A DNA stretch of 64,000 bases, taken from assembly GCF_002332425.1 (NCBI RefSeq), contig NZ_NRGS01000002.1, positions 118,866 to 182,865 of the forward strand. The letters are read 5' to 3'. A program made the position numbers and the translations under genes. Positions 33,409-42,684 of the stretch are shown here, in pieces. Source of the stretch: Brachybacterium alimentarium. Its GTDB lineage: Bacteria > Actinomycetota > Actinomycetes > Actinomycetales > Dermabacteraceae. Positions within the stretch are counted from its first letter, which is position 1. Each line of letters starts with the position of its first letter. Under the pieces are notes generated by a model that ran no database searches, was not told where the DNA came from, and worked only from the letters and a program-made list of their open reading frames with translations.

Positions 33409-34173
33409 GTGAACGCGACGATGCTTTCGATCCCGACCGACGACGGCGACCTGCCCGGACTGCTCTGGCTGCCCGAGAACCTCGACCGGCCCGCCCCTGG
33501 CCTCGTGGTGCTCCAGGAGATCTTCGGCCTGTCCGACTACATGCAGCAGCGCTGCGCGGACCTCGCCGCGCTCGGCTACGCGGTGCTCGCCCCGCAGCTG
33601 TTCGCCCGGCTGGATCCGCCGGTCGTCGGCCTCGAGGACGGGGCCGACGCCGAGGCCTGGCTCGCGGAGGGCATGGCACTCACCCAGCAGCTGCCGTGGG
33701 AGCGCGGCGAGGCCGACGCCCTCGCCGCCCTGAACGCCCTGCGTGCGCACGGCGCGGTGGACTCCGAGCGCGTGGGCCTGGTGGGTTTCTGCTACGGCGG
33801 CGGCCTCGCGTTCTCCACTGCGGCGGCCGCCACCCACGAGGACCGCCCACCGGCGGTCCTCGTCAGCTACTACGGCTCCGCCCTGCCTGCGCTGCTGGAC
33901 CTCTCCGACCAGGTGACGATGCCGAGCCTGCACCACTTCGGCACGGCCGACGCCTTCATCCCACTGCCCACCGTCGAGCAGATCCGCGATGCCGTCACCG
34001 GCGCGGGCAGCAGGCCGCAGGTGCGCTTCGAGCTGCACGAGGGGGCGGGCCACGCCTTCGACAATCCTCACGCGTTCCTGCACCACGCCGGGGCGTCCGA
34101 CGCCGCCTGGCGGCAGACCGCCGATTTCCTGGGCAAGCGGCTGCCAGCACCTGCTCGCGGCGCTCACGGGTGA
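33409..34173 (+). CDS. Dienelactone hydrolase family protein
   Basis: The 254-residue alpha/beta hydrolase has the family's Cys nucleophile C128 in GFCYGGG, Asp181 (FGTADAFIP) and His215 (EGAGHAFDN). Glu37 (LQEIFGL) is also present, which in dienelactone hydrolase activates the cysteine. The enzyme would hydrolyse dienelactones or related cyclic esters. No aromatic-degradation genes lie nearby, so the true substrate is uncertain. The start is a GTG exactly 6 bases after a TACAGT box. Confidence 0.9.
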   Translation: MNATMLSIPTDDGDLPGLLWLPENLDRPAPGLVVLQEIFGLSDYMQQRCADLAALGYAVLAPQLFARLDPPVVGLEDGADAEAWLAEGMALTQQLPWERGEADALAALNALRAHGAVDSERVGLVGFCYGGGLAFSTAAAATHEDRPPAVLVSYYGSALPALLDLSDQVTMPSLHHFGTADAFIPLPTVEQIRDAVTGAGSRPQVRFELHEGAGHAFDNPHAFLHHAGASDAAWRQTADFLGKRLPAPARGAHG

Positions 34174-34480
34174 CGATTCAGACAGATCGCGGTCGCGTGA
34201 CCGAATAGTTATCTCCGGATTGTCGGACAGTCCGGACGTATGCCCCACGCCCCGTGTCGGGCCGGCATTGCTCCAGGCCACTACGAGGATCCCTGGTCGA
34301 GCGCGGCAGCGGCCTTCGGCGTGCTCCCTGAGGCGAATCGGCTGGACCTGGACGTCAGCGGTTTGCCGAGACGCGAAGGGCTTGTGAAGATGGCTCATCG
34401 GGTAGGTGCCCTGCGCGACGGGGGAGACGACGCTGTGGCCTGCCCGCCCACGATCTCTGTCCACCCATGAAGGAGCCCAC
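34174..34480. other. Upstream region of the compatible-solute transporter operon
   Basis: This 307-bp region has no gene. It contains a near-perfect 19-bp palindrome at 34216-34234 (arms cggattgtc and gacagtccg, one mismatch, one central base) next to TTATCT. Either could belong to the operon's promoter. An osmotic or regulator-binding role is only a suggestion. Confidence 0.4.
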
Positions 34481-35767
34481 GTGCCGCCAGTCATCAGCGC
34501 CGAAGGTCTGTACAAGGTCTTCGGGAGACGCCCTGCCCGCGGGGTGGAGGCGCTCCGCCGGGGCAGCACCCGCGACGACCTCCGCGAGGACGGCCTCACG
34601 GCCGCGGTGATCGACGCGAGCTTCAGCGTGGATCCCGGAGAGATGTTCGTCGTGATGGGCCTGTCCGGCTCCGGCAAATCCACCCTGATCCGGATGGTCA
34701 ACGGTCTGCTCCCCGCGACCGCTGGAACGCTCGACATCGGCGGGCAGAACCTCTTCTCGATGTCGCCGGCGAAGGTGCGCGAGGTGCGCCGCAAGCGCAT
34801 CTCCATGGTCTTCCAGCACTTCGCCCTCCTCCCCCACCGCACGGTGGGCGAGAACGCGGCGTACGGTCTCGAGATCTCGGGGCTGAACCGCTCCGATCGC
34901 GAGCAGAAGGCCAGCACCGCCCTCGAGATGGTGGGCCTGAAGGGATGGGAGGGCTACAAGCCCTCGGCTCTGTCCGGCGGCATGCAGCAGCGTGTCGGCC
35001 TCGCCCGTGCGCTCGCGGCGGGAACCGACATCCTGCTCATGGACGAGGCATTCAGCGCCCTGGATCCGCTGATCCGCCGTGACATGCAGGATCAGCTGAT
35101 CGAGCTCCAGCAGCGTCTGGAGAAGACGATCCTGTTCATCACTCACGACCTCAACGAGGCCATGCGCATCGGCGACCGGATCGCCATGATGCGCGACGGC
35201 CGCATCGTGCAGATCGGCACCTCCGAGGAGATCCTCAACGAGCCGGCCAACGACTACGTCGCGAAGTTCATCCAGGACGTCGATCGCAGCCGCGTGCTGA
35301 CCGCCTCCGCCATCATGGAGCAGCCCCCTGAGGTGCTCGGCTCCGGGCAGGGGCCGCGCACCGCGCACAAGCTGCTGCGCGAGACCCAGAACTCCTGGCT
35401 CGTCGTGCTCCACCGGGACCACACCCCCGCCGGGATGCTCCTGGAGGACGACGTCGCCGAGGCCGTGCAGGCCGGACGCAGCGACCTTCCCTGGTCGCCA
35501 CCGCATGAGATGCACGTGGTCCGCCATGACACCCCGATCGCAGATCTCTTCGCCCCGTCGGCCCAGCACCGCAACCCCCTCGTCGTGGTCGACGACGACG
35601 GGAAGTTCCTCGGCGTCGTGCCCCGGGTGACGCTGCTGACCGCAGCCGGCGTCGCCCATGAAGGATCGCCGTCGTCCCCGTCCTCTCCCGGTGCGCCGGG
35701 GGACACCGTCTCTGCGACGGGTTCGAGCACCGTCACCATCGATCAGGAAGGGAGCGAGGCCCGATGA
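34481..35767 (+). CDS. proV: Glycine betaine/proline ABC transporter ATP-binding protein
   Basis: This is the ATPase of a compatible-solute importer. The 428-residue protein has Walker A GLSGSGKST (60-68), Q-loop FQHFALLPHR (111-120), signature LSGGMQQR (164-171), Walker B ILLMDEA (184-190) and the H-loop in THDLNEA. The N-terminal insert before Walker A (RRGSTRDDLREDG) is typical of ProV/OpuAA. Two CBS domains follow (about 285-400), which sense ionic strength in OpuA. The start is GTG 34481, 5 bases after AAGGAG. Its stop overlaps the permease start (ATGA). Confidence 0.93.
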   Translation: MPPVISAEGLYKVFGRRPARGVEALRRGSTRDDLREDGLTAAVIDASFSVDPGEMFVVMGLSGSGKSTLIRMVNGLLPATAGTLDIGGQNLFSMSPAKVREVRRKRISMVFQHFALLPHRTVGENAAYGLEISGLNRSDREQKASTALEMVGLKGWEGYKPSALSGGMQQRVGLARALAAGTDILLMDEAFSALDPLIRRDMQDQLIELQQRLEKTILFITHDLNEAMRIGDRIAMMRDGRIVQIGTSEEILNEPANDYVAKFIQDVDRSRVLTASAIMEQPPEVLGSGQGPRTAHKLLRETQNSWLVVLHRDHTPAGMLLEDDVAEAVQAGRSDLPWSPPHEMHVVRHDTPIADLFAPSAQHRNPLVVVDDDGKFLGVVPRVTLLTAAGVAHEGSPSSPSSPGAPGDTVSATGSSTVTIDQEGSEAR

Positions 35768-36660
35768 ACTTCATCCCCCGCATTCCCATCGGCGAGTGGG
35801 CCGAGTCGGGCATCGACTGGCTGACCGACAACGTCGCCGGCCTGTTCGATGTCATCAGCGCGATCTTCAACTTCCTGGTCGGGAACCTGACCTACGGGCT
35901 CACCGCCCTCGAGCCGCTGGTGATGATCGTGATCCTCGCGCTGATCGCATGGGTCGTTCGCTCCTGGCAGCTCGCCATCGGCACCGCCATCACCTTCCTG
36001 ATCGTGCTGTCCATGGAGCAGTGGGTGCACATGATGGAGACGATGGCGCTCGTGCTCGTCGCCACCGTGGTCGCCGTGGTGATCGCGGTGCCCGTCGGCA
36101 TCCTCGCCGCGAGCAACCGAGCGGTGAGCAGCGTGGTGCGCCCGATCATGGACTTCATGCAGACGATGCCGGCGTTCGTCTACCTGATCCCGGCGGTCAC
36201 CTTCTTCTCGATCGGCGTCGTGCCCGGCATGGTCGCCACGATCATCTTCGCGCTGCCTCCCGGCGTGCGCATGACGGAGCTCGGCATCCGCCAGGTCGAC
36301 GGCGAGACCGTCGAGGCGGGCGAGGCCTTCGGCGCGAGCTCCTGGCAGATCCTCCGCGGGATCCAGCTGCCGCTGGCCGTCCCGACGATCATGGCCGGCG
36401 TCAACCAGGTCATCATGCTGGCACTGTCCATGGGCGTCATCGCGGGCATGATCGGCGCACCCGGACTGGGCAAGGAGGTCGTCGCAGCGATCTCGAGTCT
36501 CGACCTGGCGCTCGGTGTCGAAGCCGGTCTCGGCGTCGTCATCCTGGCCGTCTACCTCGACCGCATCACGGCCGCCCTCGGCGACAGCGCCACGTACACC
36601 AAATCCGCCCTCGCCCTGGTCCAGAAGGCGCGCGCCCGACGGGCGACCGGCGCCTTGTGA
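35764..36660 (+). CDS. proW: Glycine betaine/proline ABC transporter permease
   Basis: The 298-residue protein has an N-terminal helix region and a BPD_transp_1 domain of about five helices. The cytoplasmic coupling loop reads VEAGEAFGASSWQILRGIQL, with the EAA-type Gly. The segment MDFMQTMPAFVYLIPAV is characteristic of ProW/OpuAB. It overlaps proV by ATGA and is followed after 98 bases by the binding-protein gene. Confidence 0.93.
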   Translation: MNFIPRIPIGEWAESGIDWLTDNVAGLFDVISAIFNFLVGNLTYGLTALEPLVMIVILALIAWVVRSWQLAIGTAITFLIVLSMEQWVHMMETMALVLVATVVAVVIAVPVGILAASNRAVSSVVRPIMDFMQTMPAFVYLIPAVTFFSIGVVPGMVATIIFALPPGVRMTELGIRQVDGETVEAGEAFGASSWQILRGIQLPLAVPTIMAGVNQVIMLALSMGVIAGMIGAPGLGKEVVAAISSLDLALGVEAGLGVVILAVYLDRITAALGDSATYTKSALALVQKARARRATGAL

Positions 36661-36758
36661 CCCCAGCGAGCGCCCCTCCGGGCGTCACGCCGCCGGACGG
36701 CGATCGTCCGGCCGCGCCCCTCCAGCCACCGCACCACTACCGAAGGAGAGAATTCATC

Positions 36759-37691
36759 ATGGATCCCCTGAAGGACAACCGCCTCCGCACCTCCGCGCTC
36801 ACCCGCCGCTCCGCACTGCTCGGCGGCGCCGGCCTCGTCGGGCTCGGCCTCGCAGCCTGCTCCGACAACGCCTCCACCGGCGGCGCCGGCGGCGGCGGAG
36901 AGACCATCACCCTCGGCTACGTCAGCTCCTGGACCGACGGTCTGAGCACCGCCTACCTGCTGGACAACCGCCTGCAGGCCATGGGCTACAACGTCGAGCA
37001 CCAGGACATCAGCGAGCCCGGCGCCCTGTACGCAGCGCTCGCCAAGGGCGACATCGACGTGTACCCCTCGGCATGGCCCGAGGTCACGCACGCGGAGTAC
37101 ATGAAGGAGTACGGCGACGACATCGACGACCTCGTCACGTACTACGGCAACGCGAAGCTGACCATCGCCGTGCCGGAGTACACCGACATCACGTCGATCG
37201 ACGAGCTCAAGGGCAACGCCGACATGTTCGGCGGGCAGATCATCGGCATCGAGCCCGGCGCCGGTCTCACCGGCGTCACCAAGGACTCGATGATGCCCAC
37301 CTACGATCTCGAGGACGAGTACGAGCTCGTCACGTCGTCCACGACCGCCATGCTCAGCGAGCTGAAGAAGGCGACCGATTCCGAGAAGGACATCGTGGTC
37401 ACCCTGTGGCGTCCGTTCTGGGCGAACTCGGCCTTCCCGGTGCGGGACCTCGAGGACCCCGAGGGCGGGATGGGCGAGACCGAGGGTCTGCACTTCCTGG
37501 CTCGCAAGGGCTTCGCCGACGACTTCGCGGACGCCGCGGAGTTCATCAGCGGCATCGAGTTGGACGACGAGCAGTACAACTCCCTCGAGGACCTCGTCGT
37601 CAACGAGTACGACGACGGCAAGGAGCCCGAGGCCATCGACAAGTGGCTCGAGGAGAACCCGGACGTGCTGCCGGAGGTCGAGGAGGGCTGA
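36759..37691 (+). CDS. proX: Glycine betaine/proline ABC transporter substrate-binding lipoprotein
   Basis: The 310-residue protein has a twin-arginine-like start (TRRSALLGG) and lipobox ending in Cys34 (LGLAAC), so it is a lipid-anchored exported binding protein. The OpuAC domain follows: TLGYVSSWTDGLSTAYLLDN, DIDVYPSAWPEVTH and VVTLWRPFWANSAF. The Trp-rich positions form the aromatic cage for quaternary ammonium compounds. CGAAGGAGAG precedes the ATG. It is the last gene of the operon and is followed by a 20-bp terminator stem. Confidence 0.93.
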   Translation: MDPLKDNRLRTSALTRRSALLGGAGLVGLGLAACSDNASTGGAGGGGETITLGYVSSWTDGLSTAYLLDNRLQAMGYNVEHQDISEPGALYAALAKGDIDVYPSAWPEVTHAEYMKEYGDDIDDLVTYYGNAKLTIAVPEYTDITSIDELKGNADMFGGQIIGIEPGAGLTGVTKDSMMPTYDLEDEYELVTSSTTAMLSELKKATDSEKDIVVTLWRPFWANSAFPVRDLEDPEGGMGETEGLHFLARKGFADDFADAAEFISGIELDDEQYNSLEDLVVNEYDDGKEPEAIDKWLEENPDVLPEVEEG

Positions 37692-37724
37692 CCCTCCCCT
37701 CGCCCGGTCACCAGTACCGGACCA

Positions 37725-37770
37725 GACGGCACGGGCCGGTCGCGATCACTCGCGACCGGTCCGTGCCGTC
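37725..37770 (+). terminator. Long terminator stem after proX
   Basis: A 20-bp stem (37725-37744 with 37751-37770, one G-T pair, otherwise perfect) closes a 6-base loop and is followed by ttctgtg. It is 33 bases after the proX stop. Confidence 0.9.
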
Positions 37771-37858
37771 TTCTGTGTCGGATGCCCCGGCGATGCTTCC
37801 CGGCAACCCCGAGCGTCCTGCGGCGCCGGGGGTCGCCGACGCCATCACCAGCCCTGCG

Positions 37859-38953
37859 TCAGCCCCCGATGGTCACCTCGGCACCGGCCTTCGCGGAGGC
37901 GTAGCAGGCGTCGATGACCTCGGCGCGTCGCAGGGCCAGAGCCCCGTTGTGCGCGGCCCAGTCGTCAGAGCGGACCTTCTGCAGGAAGTTCGCGACCGCT
38001 GCGGCGTGGCGGCCGTCCTCCCCGGCCGCCGGATGCAGCTCGGCGGGAATGCCGGCGACCTCGGTCCACACGGTGATGCGCGGCTCCTCGGGCCCGCCCC
38101 ACTCGATGGTGGCGCCTCCGTCGGCCCCGTAGAGGGTGACGTAGCAGAGATCGTGCGCGATCCACTGCGCCCAGCTCGACTCGAGCAGCAGCGTGCCGCC
38201 GCCTTCGAGGCGCAGGAAGGCGGTGGCGAGGTCCTCGACCTCGAAGGGCACGCCCTCCTCGACTGCGGAGATCCCGAAGCCGGAGCCGCCGCGGCCCAGC
38301 GGACCGAACTCGGCGTGGGTGGAGGCCGACGCCGCGGTGACGGCCGGTTCGTCCATGAGGTGCAGAGCCATGTCGAGCATGTGGATGCCGATGTCCATCA
38401 TGGCGCCGCCGCCCGCGCTCGCGGACTTGGTGAACCAGGTGCCCAGGCCCGGGATGCCCTGGCGTCGGATCCACCCGGTCTTGGCGTAGTAGAGCTTCCC
38501 GAGCACACCGGAGTCGACGACCTCCTTGAGGGCGCGCACGTCCCCGCGCTGGCGGTGGTTGAAGGACACGTCCAGCACACGGCCCGCGGTGTTCGCGGCC
38601 TCGACCATGCGTCCGGCCGCCTCCGCGTTCTCGGCCATGGGCTTCTCGGTGATCACATGCAGCCCGGCCTCGAGCGCGGCGATCGCCATCGGGGCGTGCA
38701 GGAAGGTCGGGGTGGCGATCGAGACCACGTCGATCTCGGCCTCGGAGAGCATCTGCTTCCAGTCCGGGTAGCGGCCCTCGACCTGATAGCGGTCGCCGAA
38801 CTCGGCCAGGAGGTGCTCCTCCATCGCCGAGATCGCGACCAGGTCCACCGTGGGATCGGCGGCGTAGGCGGCCACGTGCTGCTGGCCGGCCCATCCCAGG
38901 CCGATCACTCCGGCACGCAGTCGGCGCGTGCTCTCCTGTGCTGCTGCTGTCAT
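37859..38953 (-). CDS. Gfo/Idh/MocA family oxidoreductase
   Basis: The 364-residue protein has an N-terminal Rossmann domain (GVIGLGWAG, about 15-23), the family EKP motif at 103-105 (ITEKPMAEN), and a C-terminal alpha/beta domain with GGGAMMDIGIHMLDMAL, which carries the catalytic Asp/His pair. Members oxidise or reduce sugars and inositols with NAD(P). The substrate is unknown. Proximity to the alpha-glucoside locus suggests a sugar. The start is ATG 38953 with AGAGGA 9 bases upstream. Confidence 0.9.
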   Translation of the reverse strand: MTAAAQESTRRLRAGVIGLGWAGQQHVAAYAADPTVDLVAISAMEEHLLAEFGDRYQVEGRYPDWKQMLSEAEIDVVSIATPTFLHAPMAIAALEAGLHVITEKPMAENAEAAGRMVEAANTAGRVLDVSFNHRQRGDVRALKEVVDSGVLGKLYYAKTGWIRRQGIPGLGTWFTKSASAGGGAMMDIGIHMLDMALHLMDEPAVTAASASTHAEFGPLGRGGSGFGISAVEEGVPFEVEDLATAFLRLEGGGTLLLESSWAQWIAHDLCYVTLYGADGGATIEWGGPEEPRITVWTEVAGIPAELHPAAGEDGRHAAAVANFLQKVRSDDWAAHNGALALRRAEVIDACYASAKAGAEVTIGG

Positions 38954-39102
38954 CGTGCTGAGTCCTCTCATCGGTGGGTCTGCACTCGAGCCGGCTGATC
39001 CGGCTCGGGCTCGTCGGTCCCTCGCACCCGTCCTGCAGGGGTGTCGAGGAGTTCATGGCGCGGGCACCGTTGCTTCCTGTCCGTGCCGCTCGTTCTCCGG
39101 GG

Positions 39103-40302
39103 TCAGAGGTCCGGTCCGAGAAGTTCCAGGGGGTCTGCGCGCAACCTCGACAAGGCATGCTCGATGGCGCCGCGCACCACCACATCGCGCCCCAGACTGC
39201 TCGCGATGAGCTCGGGCAGGGGCTCGGAGGTGATCTCGGGCAGAATGGCTCGGGCGTGGTCGAGCACAGGCCCGATCGCCTCGGAGATCGCCCCGGCCAG
39301 AACGATCCGCTGCACGCCCAGCAGGCTGGCCAGGATCGCCGCGATCCGGGCGACACGTGCGCCGATGCGGTTCAGGACGGCGACGGCCAGAGCGTCCCCC
39401 GCGCGGGCAGCGGCGAACACATCGACCGCAGTCAGCTCGCCGCGCGGGATCGCCGAGAGAGCGGGTGACTCCTGCCCGGCGGCGAGCGCGTCCACGCTCC
39501 AGCGGCGAGCGAGGGCGGCAACACCGTCAGCCCCGCGGGAGTCCTCGAGCACGACGTCGAGGAAGCGCATCTCCCCCGCGCCGCCGTCGGCTCCACGCAG
39601 CAGGCGACCGTCGACGATGAGTCCGGCACCGAAGCGCTCGCCCATCAGCAGCGCCCCCATGTGCTCGCTGCCGCCGAGTGAGTGCTCGGCGATCACGGCG
39701 AGGTTGGCATCGTTCTCGACGAGCACCTCTCCGTCGAGCGCATCGACGAAGCCAGGGTTCATGGAGGGCCAGAAGTCGTTCTCGCCGTGCGGGGAGCGTC
39801 CCTGACCATCCACGGGTGCCGGCACTCCGACGACGGTCAGCAGACGCCGCGAGGTACGCGCGCCCGCCTCCTCGACGACACAGTCGATCAGCTGGCGCAC
39901 TGCCTCGACGCGGGCTGCTGCCCCCACGGCAGCTCCGCCGACTGCGGTGCGCGCGGCGGCGATCTCCCGTCCGCGCAGGTCTGCCACGCGAGCGGTGAGC
40001 GAGTGCTCGCCGGCATCGATCCCGATGATCACCGCCGCATCGTCGCGCAGTGCGAAGCGGCGGGCCGGGCGCCCGCGCCGCGCTGCCCCGTCTCCCCGCT
40101 CCTCAGCGACCTCCTGCAGCCATCCGGCGCTCTCGAGATCCGAGCACAGGCCGAGCACGGTCGCTCTGGTCAAACCTGTCGAGCCCATCGCATCTGCCGC
40201 AGTGAACTCCTCGCTGAACAGGGCATGCTGCAGAAGCGCCTGCCGGTTGGCCTGCCTCAGCACCTGCGGCGAGCTGGCTCCCCGATCGCGCACTGTTGAC
40301 AT
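39103..40302 (-). CDS. ROK family transcriptional repressor of the alpha-glucoside locus
   Basis: The 399-residue protein has an N-terminal winged helix (about 12-70: QVLRQANRQALLQHAL, TRATVLGLCSDLE) and a ROK sugar-kinase-like domain. Visible motifs are IGIDAGEHSLTARVAD, GVPAPVDGQG and VENDANLAVIAEHSLGG. The usual zinc-binding CxCGxxGC motif is missing; that region reads GAGEMRFLDVVLEDSRGAD. A GGGGAG box precedes ATG 40302. It is divergent from the binding-protein gene, with an AT-rich palindrome in between, so it probably represses the transport operon and itself until a sugar binds. Confidence 0.9.
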   Translation of the reverse strand: MSTVRDRGASSPQVLRQANRQALLQHALFSEEFTAADAMGSTGLTRATVLGLCSDLESAGWLQEVAEERGDGAARRGRPARRFALRDDAAVIIGIDAGEHSLTARVADLRGREIAAARTAVGGAAVGAAARVEAVRQLIDCVVEEAGARTSRRLLTVVGVPAPVDGQGRSPHGENDFWPSMNPGFVDALDGEVLVENDANLAVIAEHSLGGSEHMGALLMGERFGAGLIVDGRLLRGADGGAGEMRFLDVVLEDSRGADGVAALARRWSVDALAAGQESPALSAIPRGELTAVDVFAAARAGDALAVAVLNRIGARVARIAAILASLLGVQRIVLAGAISEAIGPVLDHARAILPEITSEPLPELIASSLGRDVVVRGAIEHALSRLRADPLELLGPDL

Positions 40303-40333
40303 CGTTCGCTCCCCGCCTCCATACTTCCGATAG

Positions 40334-40347
40334 GTTGTAAATATAAC
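40334..40347. promoter_or_regulatory. AT-rich near-palindrome between ROK repressor and sugar ABC operon
   Basis: gttgta and tataac are inverted with one mismatch around aa, in a short AT-rich island unlike its surroundings. It sits midway between the two divergent starts. It is the best candidate operator for the ROK repressor. Confidence 0.5.
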
Positions 40348-40412
40348 TCTTGACGTATCTATCGTCGCATCAGTTCCGCTGCGGTGCACACCCTTTCGAG
40401 AAGGAGACGACG

Positions 40413-41687
40413 TTGTCATCCTCGTTCGGCCGGAACGGCCACCTCTCCCGACGAGCCCTGCTGGCCGGCGCCGGCGGGGCCCTCGCCGCCACGACGCTGC
40501 CCGCCTGCTCCGGCGCGAGCGGCGCCTCGACCCTCACCATGCACCAGTCCAAGCCCGAAGCCATCTCCTACTTCAGCCAGCTCGCCGAGGACTTCTCGCA
40601 GTCGCAGTCTTCCTACCGGGTCCAGCACGACATCGCCACCAACCTCTCGGCGAGCTTCGTGCGCAACAATCCGCCGGATCTCGGATGTCTGAACTACAAC
40701 CTCGAGATGGGTCGGTTCATGGAGCGCGGCGCCCTGGCCGACCTCGCGGATCTCCCCGCAGCGAGCACGATCCGGGAGGACGTCCAGGACCTCACCTCCT
40801 GGTACGCGACCTATGAGGATCGAACCAGCGTGATCCCGTATTCGGTCACGGCTGCCTCAGTGATCTACAACCGACGCATCTTCGACGAGCACGGCCTCGA
40901 GGTCCCCACCACCTGGGAGGAGTTCGTCGGCGTGTGCGAGACGCTCAAAGCCGCAGACGTCATTCCCATCTACAGCACCTTCCTGGATCCGTGGACGATC
41001 GCCCAGGGCCTGTTCGACTACACCGTGGGCGGCATGGTCGACGTGCGTGCCTTCTACGAGGACCTGCACGAGCTCGGCGAGGACGTCGGCCCCGACTCCG
41101 AGGTCTCCTTCCAGCGCACTCTCCTCGAACCCGTCGAGCGCATGATCGAGCTGGTGCAATACACGAACCCTGATGCCTCCAACCGCGGGTACGGCGATGG
41201 AAACACCGCGATGGCCCAGGAGAAGGCCGCCATGTACTTCCAGGGGCCGTGGGCGTTCGGCGAGATCGAGAAATCCGGTGAGGAGCTCGACCTGGGCACC
41301 TTCCCGCTGCCGATGACCGACGATCCGGCGGACCTCAAAGTGCGCGTGAACATCGACCTCTCCCTCTGGGTGCCCGAGGCCGCCTCCGAGCCGACGGGAG
41401 CACGAGAGTTCCTGCAGTACCTCATGCAGCCCTCTGTCCAGAATCCCTACAACGAGAAGTTCCTGGCCTTCGGCACGACGAAGAACGCGCCTGCTGTGAC
41501 GGACGACCGCATCGCGGAGATGCAGACGTTCTACGACGACGGACGTTTCTACATGGGTGCCTCCCAGTTCATCCCGAAGTCGATCCCGGCCCAGAACTAC
41601 ATCCAATCGATCGTGGGCGGCGCCGATCCTGAGCGGACTCTGGCGCGTATGGACGCCGACTGGGCCCGTCTCGCCTTCCGGGAGTGA
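40413..41687 (+). CDS. Sugar ABC transporter substrate-binding lipoprotein
   Basis: The 424-residue protein has twin arginines (SRRALLAG), a hydrophobic core and a lipobox ending in Cys32 (TTLPAC). A family 1 extracellular solute-binding fold follows. Typical landmarks are IYNRRIFDEHGLEVPTTWEEF, AAMYFQGPWAFGEI and the C-terminal YIQSIVGG. The start is a TTG at 40413: AAGGAG lies 6 bases before it, while an ATG at 40350 lacks an SD and would spoil the signal peptide. It is the first gene of an alpha-glucoside uptake operon. Confidence 0.9.
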   Translation: MSSSFGRNGHLSRRALLAGAGGALAATTLPACSGASGASTLTMHQSKPEAISYFSQLAEDFSQSQSSYRVQHDIATNLSASFVRNNPPDLGCLNYNLEMGRFMERGALADLADLPAASTIREDVQDLTSWYATYEDRTSVIPYSVTAASVIYNRRIFDEHGLEVPTTWEEFVGVCETLKAADVIPIYSTFLDPWTIAQGLFDYTVGGMVDVRAFYEDLHELGEDVGPDSEVSFQRTLLEPVERMIELVQYTNPDASNRGYGDGNTAMAQEKAAMYFQGPWAFGEIEKSGEELDLGTFPLPMTDDPADLKVRVNIDLSLWVPEAASEPTGAREFLQYLMQPSVQNPYNEKFLAFGTTKNAPAVTDDRIAEMQTFYDDGRFYMGASQFIPKSIPAQNYIQSIVGGADPERTLARMDADWARLAFRE

Positions 41688-41745
41688 GAGCGGCCATGAC
41701 CACGGAGCACCATCAGTCCCACGAGCCCACGAGCAAGGAGTGAGG

Positions 41746-42684
41746 ATGTCGACGACGACACCGACACGACCATCGTCCCGCGGCGAGCTTTCCTCGCCGG
41801 CCGCACCGCTGCGATCCCACAAGCGCAGGATCGACCCGCTGTACTACTTCTTCCTGTTCCCGTCCCTTGCCCTGTTCACCGCGGCGGTCACGGTGCCTGC
41901 ACTGCTGGGCTTCGGGTACAGCTTCACCAACTCCATCGGCTTCGGCGACTGGGAGTTCATCGGTCTGCGGAACTACATCGCAATGTTCCAGGACCAGGGG
42001 ATCCTCGGCTCCTATGCCTTCACCCTCGGCTTCTCCTTGGTCACCGTCGTGATCGTGAACATCCTGGCGTTCGCACTGGCGCTCGGACTGACCTCACGGA
42101 TTCGCTTCACCGCGGTGCTGCGCACGATCTACGTGATCCCGATGGTCATCTCCGGCATCGTCATCGCCTTCGTGTTCCAGTACCTGTTCGCCAACACGGT
42201 GCCGGGCATCGGACAGGCCGTCGGCTCGGGCGCCCTGTCGACCTCGATCCTGGCCAACCCGGACTGGGCGTGGCTCTCGATCGTGATCGTGACCGCCTGG
42301 CAGTCGATCCCCGGGACGATGCTCATCTACATCGCGGGCCTGGTCACGATCCCCGGCGAGGTGTACGAGGCCGGATCCATCGACGGCGCCACCGGGTGGC
42401 AGAGCCTGCGGCACATCACCCTGCCCCTGGTCTCCGGGTTCATCGTCATCAATACGATCCTCGGCTTCAAGAACTACCTCAACGCCTACGACATCATCGT
42501 GGGCCTGACCGACGGCGGCCCGGGTGTGGCCACCCGCTCCGTGGCGATGTCGATCTTCCGCGGATTCGAGGGCGGCGACTATGCCTACCAGATGGCCAAC
42601 GCGATGGTCTTCTTCCTGATCTCGATCGCCCTCGCACTGGTACAGCTCCGCGTGACCCGAGGAAGGACGGTGTTCGGATCATGA
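41746..42684 (+). CDS. Sugar ABC transporter permease (MalF/UgpA type)
   Basis: The 312-residue protein has six membrane helices. The cytoplasmic EAA loop is EAGSIDGATGWQSLRHITLP. The N terminus up to residue 28 is polar, and the first helix contains YYFFLFPSLALFTAAV. An AAGGAG box lies just before the ATG at 41746. Its stop overlaps the start of the next permease (ATGA), so the two are coupled. Confidence 0.92.
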   Translation: MSTTTPTRPSSRGELSSPAAPLRSHKRRIDPLYYFFLFPSLALFTAAVTVPALLGFGYSFTNSIGFGDWEFIGLRNYIAMFQDQGILGSYAFTLGFSLVTVVIVNILAFALALGLTSRIRFTAVLRTIYVIPMVISGIVIAFVFQYLFANTVPGIGQAVGSGALSTSILANPDWAWLSIVIVTAWQSIPGTMLIYIAGLVTIPGEVYEAGSIDGATGWQSLRHITLPLVSGFIVINTILGFKNYLNAYDIIVGLTDGGPGVATRSVAMSIFRGFEGGDYAYQMANAMVFFLISIALALVQLRVTRGRTVFGS

